The position numbers were made by a program, and so were the translations under genes. From Firm-08 sp045541535 (GTDB taxonomy: Bacteria; Bacillota; Clostridia; Oscillospirales; QAKW01), in NCBI GenBank assembly GCA_045541535.1, contig JAZQJG010000111.1, positions 1-8,770 on the forward strand: DNA of 8,770 nt, in the 5' to 3' direction. Under the pieces are notes generated by a model. It saw nothing but the letters and a program-made list of their open reading frames with translations. It ran no database searches and was not told the DNA's origin. Every line of letters begins with the position of its first letter. Within the stretch, counting starts at the first letter, position 1. Positions 1-6,443 of this stretch are shown piece by piece.

Positions 1-1708
1 GATACCCTTTGTAAAAGTCCTCGCCGTAGGTGGCCAGTACCTCGGCCCCTTCGCTGTGAAGAATTTCGCAATAATCCACGGCGGTATAGTCCTTGCCGTT
101 CCAACGTACCACGTTGCGGTCCTCGGGATACAGGGTGTCGATCTCCTCGTTCCAGATTCCGAACACCTCTCGCAGGCCCGCGCCGGGGAAGCCGCCGCGA
201 TAGCACAAATCAATTTCATTGACCATGGCGGTGGTGTAAGTGCACAGCAATCTGCCGCCATCGGAGACAAACTGTTTCAGCTTGCGGCCCAAGGCTTCCG
301 GCACACTGTAGAGCAGGGGGGCGACGATCAGATCATACTGTGTAAAGTCATCTTCCTTGTCAATGATATCGGTATCAATTCCCTTACGCCACAGACCGTA
401 ATAATACTTTTCTACGCTTGGCATCACTTTTTTATCGTTGTTTTGAAAACCGCAGGCGTTTTCCAGCATCCAGCGGTTGTCCCAATCAAAGAGCAGGCCT
501 ACCTTGGCCTCGGTGGTGGTGCCAACGATCTCGGACAGCTTTTCCAGCCGCTCGCCCAGAGCGGCTACCTCTTTGAATACACGGGTGTTTTCACTGCCCT
601 CGTGATCCACGATGGCGCCGTGATATTTTTCATAACCGCCCTGTCCCTTGCGGAACTGGAAGTAAAGCACCGAATCGGCGCCGTGGGCCACAAGCTGTAA
701 GCCGGAGAGCATATGAACGCCGGGCCGCTTGAGCTTGTTAAAGGAATGCCAGTTGACGTGGGAGGGAGTGCACTCCATCTGAATAAAGGGCTGATGCTTC
801 ATAGAACGCATCAAATCGTGGGTCATAGCGGATTTGGAGGCTAACAAAATATCCTGATCCTCGCTGCCCTTCCAGGAAGGATAGAGATCGTTGGAGATAA
901 AGTCCAGTTCCTTTGCCATCACCCGATAATCCAGATCGTTGAAAAAGCCCATCATATTGGTGGTGGTGGGTTGCTTCGCACCGCCGGAGCGCAGGGCGGC
1001 GATCTCCGCTTTCATAAAATCGGTGGTCTGGTGGGTCACAAAACGGCGCCAATCCACATTCATTCCGTGCAAGATCTGCACCCCGCGGGAGGTGGGGGAG
1101 TGGATCTGGCTCCAATCGGTGTAGGTGTGGGCCCAAAAGGCGGTCCACCAATTGCGATTAAGATTTTCCAGCGTGCCGTATTTATCCTTCAGCCAATGGC
1201 GAAAGGCTTGTTGGCAGAGCTCACAGTGGCACTCCCCACCGTATTCGTTGGAAAGATGCCAGCCGATGACGGCAGGGTGATCCTTGTACCGCTCGGCCAG
1301 TTTTTGGTTGATAATGGCCACCTTTTCCCGATAGATGGGAGAGGTATAGCAATGATTGTGGCGACGGCCGAACAGTCGCTGTTGCCCTTGATCGTTGGTG
1401 CGTAATACCTCGGGATATTTGTCGGCCAGCCATGCGGGTCTTGCGCCGCTGGGGGTGGCCAAAATCACGTGACCGCCCGCCGCATAAACGTTGTCGATGG
1501 CCTTGTCCAAAAAGGAAAAGTCAAATTTTCCTTCCTCCGGCTCCAGCGCCGCCCAGGCGAAAATGCCCAGACTCATTTCATTACAATGGGCCAGTTTGAA
1601 CAGCCGCATATCTTCTTTTAAAACCTCCGGCTCGTGTTGCCACTGATCGGGGTTGTAGTCGCCGCCGTGCAAAATGTGGCGGACGTCTTTGAAAAGATAT
1701 TTTTTCAT
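1..1708 (-). CDS. GH42 beta-galactosidase, C-terminus beyond window
   Basis: The minus-strand frame is open from an ATG at 1708 to the window edge, giving 569 residues. No signal peptide is seen, so the enzyme is probably cytoplasmic. It should hydrolyse terminal beta-galactosides from imported oligosaccharides. GH42 landmarks are visible: the N-terminal HGGDYNPDQW segment (residues 15-24), the general acid/base E155 in WHLSNEYGGE (150-159), and the nucleophile E312 in FIQMECTPS (308-316). Cysteines 120, 160, 162 and 165 (CHCELC plus one upstream) match the zinc site of the cysteine-bearing GH42 subgroup. Residues 1 to about 390 form the TIM barrel. The region from about 390 onward, including LIVAPLLYSV and VSDGGRLLCTY, fits the Rossmann-like trimerisation domain. 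Family members are usually 650-690 residues, so about 100 C-terminal residues are missing. The start is fixed by GGAGGTG at 1712-1718. The exact sugar specificity cannot be read. Confidence 0.95.
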   Translation of the reverse strand, partial: MKKYLFKDVRHILHGGDYNPDQWQHEPEVLKEDMRLFKLAHCNEMSLGIFAWAALEPEEGKFDFSFLDKAIDNVYAAGGHVILATPSGARPAWLADKYPEVLRTNDQGQQRLFGRRHNHCYTSPIYREKVAIINQKLAERYKDHPAVIGWHLSNEYGGECHCELCQQAFRHWLKDKYGTLENLNRNWWTAFWAHTYTDWSQIHSPTSRGVQILHGMNVDWRRFVTHQTTDFMKAEIAALRSGGAKQPTTTNMMGFFNDLDYRVMAKELDFISNDLYPSWKGSEDQDILLASKSAMTHDLMRSMKHQPFIQMECTPSHVNWHSFNKLKRPGVHMLSGLQLVAHGADSVLYFQFRKGQGGYEKYHGAIVDHEGSENTRVFKEVAALGERLEKLSEIVGTTTEAKVGLLFDWDNRWMLENACGFQNNDKKVMPSVEKYYYGLWRKGIDTDIIDKEDDFTQYDLIVAPLLYSVPEALGRKLKQFVSDGGRLLCTYTTAMVNEIDLCYRGGFPGAGLREVFGIWNEEIDTLYPEDRNVVRWNGKDYTAVDYCEILHSEGAEVLATYGEDFYKGY

Positions 1709-1735
1709 ACGCACCTCCGTTGAATTCATGCTTTC

Positions 1736-1763
1736 ATTATATCATTTTCGGTAAAATGTGCAA
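1736..1763 (-). promoter_or_regulatory. Probable promoter of the GH42 gene
   Basis: On the minus strand a perfect -10 TATAAT lies at 1741-1736 with an upstream TG, giving the extended form TGATATAAT. The best -35 candidate is TTGCAC at 1763-1758 with a 16-bp spacer, only 3 of 6 to consensus. The call rests mainly on the extended -10. No clear operator for a sugar regulator is seen next to it. Confidence 0.6.
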
Positions 1764-1790
1764 CAGATTTTTGCGGAAATATAAAAATGC

Positions 1791-1819
1791 TTTTCATTTA
1801 CCACAAGATGTGGTATAAT
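1791..1819 (+). promoter_or_regulatory. Probable promoter of the DEAD-box helicase gene
   Basis: TTTTCA at 1791-1796 and TATAAT at 1814-1819 are separated by 17 bp, and TG at 1811-1812 makes an extended -10. The transcript would start near 1826. That leaves a leader of about 30 bases ending in the ribosome binding site AGAGGAAA (1843-1850), close to the ATG at 1856. The spacer contains a 7-3-7 palindrome described separately. Confidence 0.65.
1799..1815. repeat. Perfect 7-3-7 palindrome in the helicase promoter
   Basis: TACCACA, AGA, TGTGGTA form a perfect inverted repeat of 7-bp arms around 3 bases. It fills most of the -35/-10 spacer and enters the -10 hexamer. A dimeric repressor bound here would block RNA polymerase. 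No regulator is identified, and half of the 3' arm is explained by the extended -10 itself, so it may be partly fortuitous. Confidence 0.45.
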
Positions 1820-1855
1820 GCAAGTGTATCATAAAAATTTTAAGAGGAAAATAAA

Positions 1856-3064
1856 ATGGAAGAAAACGTAACGTTTAAGGACCTGGGCCTGTCCGAGGCA
1901 ATGCTGGCCGCTCTGGAGCAAAAGGGCTATGCCTATCCCACCACCGTGCAAAAACTGGCGATTCCCGAGTTTATGGCTTGGAAGGACGTGGTGGCCAAGG
2001 CACCCACCGGCACGGGCAAAACCTTTGCCTTCGGCATCCCGATGATTGAGCATATTGATGCCTCTCTTGCGGAAATTCAAGGATTGATTCTGGCTCCTAC
2101 CAGAGAACTGGCTATGCAGATCGGGGATGAACTGCGTGGTCTGCTTACCTATTATAAAGGCATCCGTGTGGCGGTGCTCTACGGCGGCGCCGGTATGGGC
2201 GCGCAGATCAAGCAACTGGAGCAAAAGCCCCAGATCATCGTGGCTACCCCCGGCCGTCTGATGGACCATCACAAGCGAAAAAATCTGCGATTTAATCACA
2301 TTCAGACCGTGGTACTGGACGAGGCGGACAGAATGCTGGATATGGGTTTTTACAAGGATGTGACCCGTATCGTGGATATGGTGAAAAATCGTCGCAATCT
2401 GGGCCTCTTTTCCGCCACCATCAGTCAGGAGGTTATGAACGTTTCTTGGAAGTATCAGCGGGATGAGGTGGAGATCACCGTAGAGCCCAAACATCAGGAT
2501 CGCCCCGATATTGATCAGTATTCCGTAACGGTGCCTCCCTTTAAAAAGGAGGCGGGCGTAGTCACCATGGTCAGCGCCGGCGCCTTTGAGCGGATCATCA
2601 TTTTCTGCAATACCAAGATCATGTGTCAGCGTCTGGCCAATGAGCTCAAGGACAACGGCATCAACTGTGATGCCCTCCACGGCGATATCCCGCAGGTAAA
2701 ACGAGAGAAGACCATGCAGCGCTACCGCGATGGTAAGATTTCCGTGCTGGTTGCCACCGACGTGGCCTCCCGCGGTATTGACGTGGACGACGTGGACTGC
2801 GTCATCAACTTTGATATTCCCGAGGAGACTGAGTATTATATCCATCGCATCGGCCGTACCGGCCGCGCCCAAAAGAAGGGTGTGGTGTTCACCATGATCA
2901 ACAATTTCGCCGAAAAGACGAGATTGGAGGATCTGGCCAAATACACCAAATACGACATCAAGCCCTTGGTGTTGGACGAAAACGGGGTGTTGATGGAAGC
3001 CCCCGAGGAAAAGCCCGCCGCCCCCGCGCCCACCCTCGGCCGCCGCGGCAGACGGAGAAGATAA
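1856..3064 (+). CDS. DEAD-box ATP-dependent RNA helicase
   Basis: This 402-residue protein is an ATP-dependent RNA helicase that remodels structured RNA, in bacteria typically during ribosome assembly, mRNA decay or cold adaptation. The motif set is complete and in order: Q motif around F7-Q32, Walker A APTGTGKT (49-56), Ia APTRELA (80-86), Ib TPGR (131-134), DEAD (155-158), SAT (186-188), IV IIFCNT (248-253), V ATDVASRGID (300-309) and VI HRIGRTGR (330-337). The body is the minimal two-RecA core. The C-terminal tail is short, proline/alanine-rich and then arginine-rich (GRRGRRRR), a likely nonspecific RNA-binding extension and not a folded DbpA- or RRM-type domain. The start is supported by AGAGGAAA six bases upstream. 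It is monocistronic between its own promoter and a terminator, with no visible link to the sugar genes around it. The subfamily (CshA, CshB or RhlE-like) is not resolved. Confidence 0.96.
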   Translation: MEENVTFKDLGLSEAMLAALEQKGYAYPTTVQKLAIPEFMAWKDVVAKAPTGTGKTFAFGIPMIEHIDASLAEIQGLILAPTRELAMQIGDELRGLLTYYKGIRVAVLYGGAGMGAQIKQLEQKPQIIVATPGRLMDHHKRKNLRFNHIQTVVLDEADRMLDMGFYKDVTRIVDMVKNRRNLGLFSATISQEVMNVSWKYQRDEVEITVEPKHQDRPDIDQYSVTVPPFKKEAGVVTMVSAGAFERIIIFCNTKIMCQRLANELKDNGINCDALHGDIPQVKREKTMQRYRDGKISVLVATDVASRGIDVDDVDCVINFDIPEETEYYIHRIGRTGRAQKKGVVFTMINNFAEKTRLEDLAKYTKYDIKPLVLDENGVLMEAPEEKPAAPAPTLGRRGRRRR

Positions 3065-3091
3065 AGCATATATAAACAATACCTAAAAAAT

Positions 3092-3124
3092 ACCACCCGC
3101 AGAATTTCTGCGGGTGGTTGTTTT
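3092..3124. terminator. Bidirectional intrinsic terminator between helicase and AraC regulator
   Basis: An 11-bp GC-rich stem (CCACCCGCAGA at 3093-3103, TCTGCGGGTGG at 3107-3117, loop ATT by position) is followed on the plus strand by TTGTTTT. On the minus strand it is followed by TATTTTTTAGG. It serves the helicase (+, stop at 3064) and the regulator (-, stop codon at 3125-3123, overlapping the plus-strand T tract). Confidence 0.92.
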
Positions 3125-3920
3125 AGTTAGGAGTGGATTTTGCCATTTCTTTGCGGTATCGGGTGGGGGATACGCCGGTTTCGGCACGGAAAAGGCGGGA
3201 GAAATACAAGGGATCGTTATAACCCAGCAGATCGGCGATCTGCTGAATGGAAAAGTTGGTGGTGTAGAGCATATTACGGGCCTTTACCATTCGTTTGCGA
3301 CGGATGTATTCACCGGGAGAGCAGTTGACTTCTTTTTTAAAATGACCGAACAGGGAAGCTCTGCTCTGGCCGGAGACCCGTATAAGCATTTCGGTGTTCA
3401 GATCTTTACGCAACAAATTGTTGTTGATAAAGGTGAGCAGGTTTTGAAAGGAGGTTTCGTCCTGGGAGCGGGTAACGGCAGGGAAGGAATCAATATAGGA
3501 GCTCAAGATCCACAAAATCAGTGCCATAATTTGATAATGGTTGCCGTGGAGCAATTTTTGCTTTTGGGACAGCAGGTTTTTAAATAGTTTTTCCTGTTCC
3601 TTGGTGGTTTGGCAAACGGGGGTTTCAGGGGTGAATGCTGTTTTTGCCATAATTTCACTGAACAGTGCCCACTCGTCAAAGTTCAGCCATACGTATTTCA
3701 TTCCTCCGGGGGATCGGGACCAATAGGCAGCGCTGATACCGCGGGGAATATAAAAGCTTTGCCCCGCCGTGATGGGAAAGGTACGGTCTTTGATTTTCAA
3801 GATGCCATAGCCTTCCAGTACACAGCGGATACCGTGATAGGAAAAACTGCGGGGCTCGGGATGCTCGTCGGAGCAAATGTCATAATTGATATATTGTAAA
3901 AAGGAAGCGACTTCTTCCAC
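3123..3920 (-). CDS. AraC-family transcriptional regulator with N-terminal cupin domain
   Basis: This is a 265-residue regulator, if started at the GTG at 3920. Residues about 22-90 resemble the AraC ligand-binding cupin, including a GYGILKIKDRTFPITAGQSFYIPRG-like beta strand run (roughly 37-61) that typically binds a sugar. Residues about 162-259 are the double helix-turn-helix AraC domain. Its second HTH is marked by FSIQQIADLLGYNDPLYFSRLFR and the closing signature by TGVSPTRYR. It diverges from the secreted beta-helix protein gene, and paired direct repeats in the shared intergenic region fit an AraC-type operator. The likely role is ligand-dependent activation of the divergent operon plus autorepression. 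The ligand is unknown. Family length is usually 270-300, so it is complete. The alternative upstream GTG at 3929 would add three residues. Confidence 0.93.
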   Translation of the reverse strand: MEEVASFLQYINYDICSDEHPEPRSFSYHGIRCVLEGYGILKIKDRTFPITAGQSFYIPRGISAAYWSRSPGGMKYVWLNFDEWALFSEIMAKTAFTPETPVCQTTKEQEKLFKNLLSQKQKLLHGNHYQIMALILWILSSYIDSFPAVTRSQDETSFQNLLTFINNNLLRKDLNTEMLIRVSGQSRASLFGHFKKEVNCSPGEYIRRKRMVKARNMLYTTNFSIQQIADLLGYNDPLYFSRLFRAETGVSPTRYRKEMAKSTPN

Positions 3921-3934
3921 CCAAAACACCTCTT
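3918..3934 (-). promoter_or_regulatory. Ribosome binding site that selects the GTG start at 3920
   Basis: Reading the minus strand, AAGAGG (3934-3929) is followed by eight bases and then GTG at 3920-3918. The longer reading frame begins with a GTG at 3929-3927, which is inside the Shine-Dalgarno sequence itself and so is an unlikely start. Confidence 0.7.
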
Positions 3935-3967
3935 TTTAGACTTTAGTCCATATATTTAGACTGTCCA
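3935..3967. promoter_or_regulatory. Tandem half-sites, candidate AraC-family operator
   Basis: TTTAGACT occurs at 3935-3942 and again at 3955-3962, exactly 20 bp apart, about two helical turns. GTCCA follows each copy (3946-3950 and 3963-3967). Direct half-sites at 20-21 bp are the typical binding arrangement of AraC-family proteins. The proximal half-site ends about 3 bp before the predicted -35 of the secreted-protein gene, a class II activator position. The same bases lie just downstream of the regulator's own -10, where binding would repress it. Confidence 0.65.
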
Positions 3968-3970
3968 CCA

Positions 3971-3999
3971 TAGAAAATTATACCATTTTACACTATAAT
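3971..3999 (+). promoter_or_regulatory. Probable promoter of the secreted beta-helix operon
   Basis: TATAAT at 3994-3999 has a weak -35, TAGAAA at 3971-3976, at 17 bp. A good -10 with a weak -35 directly abutting putative activator half-sites is what an activator-dependent promoter looks like. The -10 sits within 20 bp of the opposing -10 of the regulator gene, so the two promoters physically overlap. The ribosome binding site AGAGAGGTG (4025-4033) lies 11 bases from the ATG at 4045, somewhat far. Confidence 0.55.
3977..3985 (-). promoter_or_regulatory. Extended -10 promoter of the AraC-family regulator gene
   Basis: On the minus strand TGGTATAAT (3985-3977) is an extended -10. The -35 position 17 bp upstream reads GCTACC, a poor match, so recognition would rely on the extended -10. 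Transcription would start near 3970, leaving a leader of about 50 bases that contains both TTTAGACT half-sites. Confidence 0.55.
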
Positions 4000-4044
4000 G
4001 GTAGCATAAATTTTGGAATTGTCAAGAGAGGTGCATTTTTAAAA

Positions 4045-6264
4045 ATGAAACGGACAATCAGTTTATTCTGTACACTCATACTGTGTCTTGCTATGCTGGG
4101 GACCGTCGCCCTGCCTGCCGGTGCGGAAGCCTATACGGGGGACAAGGTCTTTTACGATCCCGACGTGGCCACCCTTTCCGAGGGCGATACCGTCACCCGT
4201 ACCGTAGACGGGATGGAGGTTACGCTGACGGTGGGGACCAACGTGGTGGCCTCCTTCCCCAACGACGCCTTTAAAACGGTGGACGGTGTGGTACAGGTAT
4301 ATTTTCTGGCCAAGGAATATGCGGCCATTGATTATGGCACCAACCACGGTACCAAATACGTTTTTTACGGTGCCAAAGCGGGCATCAATCCCAACGACCC
4401 CGATGATATTACCAAGCCCGGTGCCGCCCGTTCCTCTGATGAGGGGGAAACGGTGATTTCCTCCGGAAACTTCCACGTCAACACCAGCGGTAAGGTGATT
4501 TTAGACGGCTTTACTTTTAAAAACAGCGCAAAAATTCAGGTGGGCGATTATACCGGCTCCACCGCCAACACCTATAAACGTTATATGGACGTGATCAACT
4601 GTCGCACCTCCACGGCGACGGATGCCTATACCGAAGAGGGCCCCGTTACGGCCTTCGTTCATTGTGCCACCGCTGAGAAAAAGACGGTGAATTTGCGCTA
4701 TAACCGGTTTGCGGGTATCGATTATTCCAACGAAAAAAGTGTTACGGCGATGCTGGTCATCCGTAACTGGACCGGTGTGGTGGAGCATAACTATTTCAGC
4801 GCCAAGGATTCCAAGGTGATCGGTGCCACCACCGCTACCCCCAACGTGTTCTGGTTTCAGGGTGAAACGCTGGACAGTTATTCCTATTCCGGCAGTATGG
4901 ACGTGAGCGTTCAAAATAACTATGTGGAGGGCACGGTGTACCGTATCGAGCCCCGTTGGTATGAGGATTATAAGGTGCATATTCTCAACAATACCATTAT
5001 TCCCGTGGCCACCGGTCGCCAGATTTATATCTTGGCCTCCAACCAGAGCAAATACAATGGCACCAACTATAAATATACTTCCAATATTGACACCGCTGAC
5101 ATCAAGATTGTCGGTAACACCCTGCTCAATCAAAACAATGTGGAAGACGTTATCTTCACCGAGCTTTATTGCAGCTCGCCGGACAGCGCCATTCAGGCAG
5201 ATCTGGCCGCATATACCGCCGGCAATATTAAAATCACCGGCAACAAAATTGATCTGGGGCAGACCGCCGGCAAAGGGTTTAACTGTACCGCTACAACCCT
5301 TACAAATCTGAGCAATTATCCCAATATGGTGGTGGATATTACCTGCAACCAATACAGCCAAAACGTTACGGTTTCCGCCAGCGACGTTTTATATAAAGAA
5401 TTAAACGTTACGCTGGAATCTGCCCACGTAGGGGAGATGGAACAGGTTACCGATCTGGCCCCTACGGCCGGTGAAACCGGTTTGGCCCACACCGAATGTG
5501 CCTTCTGCGGCAAAACGGTTACGACGGACATTGTGTTGTCCGCCACCGGCGCTTTCCTTTTGGATGGTAAAACCTACGGTAGTTATTCCGAGACTTTGGC
5601 AAAAGCAGAGAACGGTGATACCATCACTTTGCGGGCTGACACCGCTATGGATACCTTGATCGTTCCCACCGGCATCACGCTGGATCTGGCGGGCTTTGCC
5701 ATTACTGCCCAATACGTGGTGGGTTACAACGGCTCCGCTCTCATCAACAGCGCCGATAACGAGAGCGGCAAGCTGATCGTGGCCAAGGATAGCGTGGCCT
5801 TGGCCAAAAACAATTCCTATCTTCCGGTCTACGACGATGAAAAGGGCTGTTATCTGTTGACCAGAGTTCAAAACGAGCATAACGCTTTGGAAACGGGCGC
5901 CGTGGGCACCTTGCCCAAATATATCACGGCACCCTTGTTCAAGGATTACGTGCATCCTTTACTGGACAGTGAGAGCAAAATTGCCGCCAGCGGCGTGGAG
6001 ATCCTGATCCGTCTGCGCTGGACGGACGCCGAAGAGCAATACGACGGCATGCAGGACTTCATCTACCGTGCTCCCCAGATCGCCTCGGTCATCGGCTCCT
6101 ACGTAAACGAGGACGGCACGGTGGATTACAAAACCAAGTTTTACGGTATCTTCACAGGCTACGAGATCACGTCCGGCACCAACATTTACGTTTCTACCGT
6201 GGTACGCTCTGCCGCCGGTGTTGAATCGGAAAGCCAGCGCACTCTGATCTTTGCCGCAATTTAA
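4045..6264 (+). CDS. Secreted parallel beta-helix protein, function unknown
   Basis: This 739-residue protein begins with a clear Sec signal peptide (KR at 2-3, hydrophobic 5-22, probable cleavage after A27 or A29 in LPAGAEA). There is no lipobox cysteine. From about residue 145 to 430 recurring short beta strands ending in Asn turns (VEHNYFSA, VSVQNNYVEG, VHILNNTIIP, IKIVGNTLLNQN, IKITGNKIDLG) indicate a right-handed parallel beta-helix. This fold is common in polysaccharide lyases, glycan-binding proteins and adhesins. A linker with HTECAFCGKT (482-491, CxxC at 485/488) leads to a second strand-rich domain (about 500-610, GDTITLRADTAMDTLIVPTG) and a beta-sandwich-like C-terminus (about 620-739). 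No sortase motif, dockerin, S-layer domain or C-terminal membrane segment is seen, so it may be released or held non-covalently. Catalytic residues cannot be assigned. It is probably activated by the divergent AraC regulator and co-transcribed with the 40-residue ORF downstream. Confidence 0.9.
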   Translation: MKRTISLFCTLILCLAMLGTVALPAGAEAYTGDKVFYDPDVATLSEGDTVTRTVDGMEVTLTVGTNVVASFPNDAFKTVDGVVQVYFLAKEYAAIDYGTNHGTKYVFYGAKAGINPNDPDDITKPGAARSSDEGETVISSGNFHVNTSGKVILDGFTFKNSAKIQVGDYTGSTANTYKRYMDVINCRTSTATDAYTEEGPVTAFVHCATAEKKTVNLRYNRFAGIDYSNEKSVTAMLVIRNWTGVVEHNYFSAKDSKVIGATTATPNVFWFQGETLDSYSYSGSMDVSVQNNYVEGTVYRIEPRWYEDYKVHILNNTIIPVATGRQIYILASNQSKYNGTNYKYTSNIDTADIKIVGNTLLNQNNVEDVIFTELYCSSPDSAIQADLAAYTAGNIKITGNKIDLGQTAGKGFNCTATTLTNLSNYPNMVVDITCNQYSQNVTVSASDVLYKELNVTLESAHVGEMEQVTDLAPTAGETGLAHTECAFCGKTVTTDIVLSATGAFLLDGKTYGSYSETLAKAENGDTITLRADTAMDTLIVPTGITLDLAGFAITAQYVVGYNGSALINSADNESGKLIVAKDSVALAKNNSYLPVYDDEKGCYLLTRVQNEHNALETGAVGTLPKYITAPLFKDYVHPLLDSESKIAASGVEILIRLRWTDAEEQYDGMQDFIYRAPQIASVIGSYVNEDGTVDYKTKFYGIFTGYEITSGTNIYVSTVVRSAAGVESESQRTLIFAAI

Positions 6265-6275
6265 GGAGTAAGACG

Positions 6276-6398
6276 ATGAGCAAAGAATATTTAAAGCCCG
6301 ACATTAACGCTTTGGAAATCGTCCGTTTGCCCGCCGATCAAAATACGGAGATCGGCGTTGGCTCCGGCGATCTGCCGGAGGTTGAAGAGGATTGGTAA
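6276..6398 (+). CDS. 40-residue acidic peptide, unknown function
   Basis: This short ORF encodes 40 residues, starting MSKEYLKPDINALEIVRL and ending GDLPEVEEDW. It has a strong ribosome binding site AAGGAG (6263-6268) seven bases before the ATG, overlapping the stop codon of the secreted protein gene, and is followed at once by a terminator. This makes translation as the last gene of the operon likely. The peptide has a mildly basic N-terminus, a glycine/serine-rich middle (GVGSG, 27-31) and a very acidic C-terminus with a terminal Trp. It has no cysteines, no signal peptide and no membrane segment. From memory, short ORFs with a similar K.Y.KP.(I/M) opening and acidic Gly-rich end are frequent in Clostridia and generally uncharacterised; that is recollection and not a search result. 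The YxxP element also occurs in lasso-peptide leaders, but no maturation genes are present in the window. Confidence 0.72.
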   Translation: MSKEYLKPDINALEIVRLPADQNTEIGVGSGDLPEVEEDW

Positions 6399-6402
6399 AA
6401 TT

Positions 6403-6433
6403 AAAAAGATGCACGAATCTCGTGCATCTTTTT
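6403..6433. terminator. Bidirectional intrinsic terminator after the secreted-protein operon
   Basis: A perfect 14-bp stem (AAAAAGATGCACGA at 6403-6416, TCGTGCATCTTTTT at 6420-6433, loop ATC) carries an A tract on one side and a T tract on the other. It can therefore end transcription from the peptide ORF (+, stop at 6398) and from the FAD oxidoreductase gene (-, stop at 6444). Confidence 0.93.
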
Positions 6434-6443
6434 GATTTTTGGT

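Noticed and set aside
56..700. A 214-codon plus-strand open frame opposite the GH42 gene
   Set aside because: It is a shadow of the GH42 coding strand. The minus-strand frame carries the catalytic E155 and E312 motifs and the zinc cysteines, while this one shows no domain or ribosome binding site.
1829..3079. A 416-codon minus-strand frame covering the helicase gene
   Set aside because: The plus strand encodes every DEAD-box motif in order with a good promoter and ribosome binding site. The antisense frame is a by-product of its codon bias.
4501..5361. A 286-codon minus-strand frame inside the secreted protein gene
   Set aside because: The opposite strand encodes a continuous signal-peptide-bearing beta-helix protein with in-frame repeats. 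The antisense product is Gly/His/Ile-rich shadow sequence.
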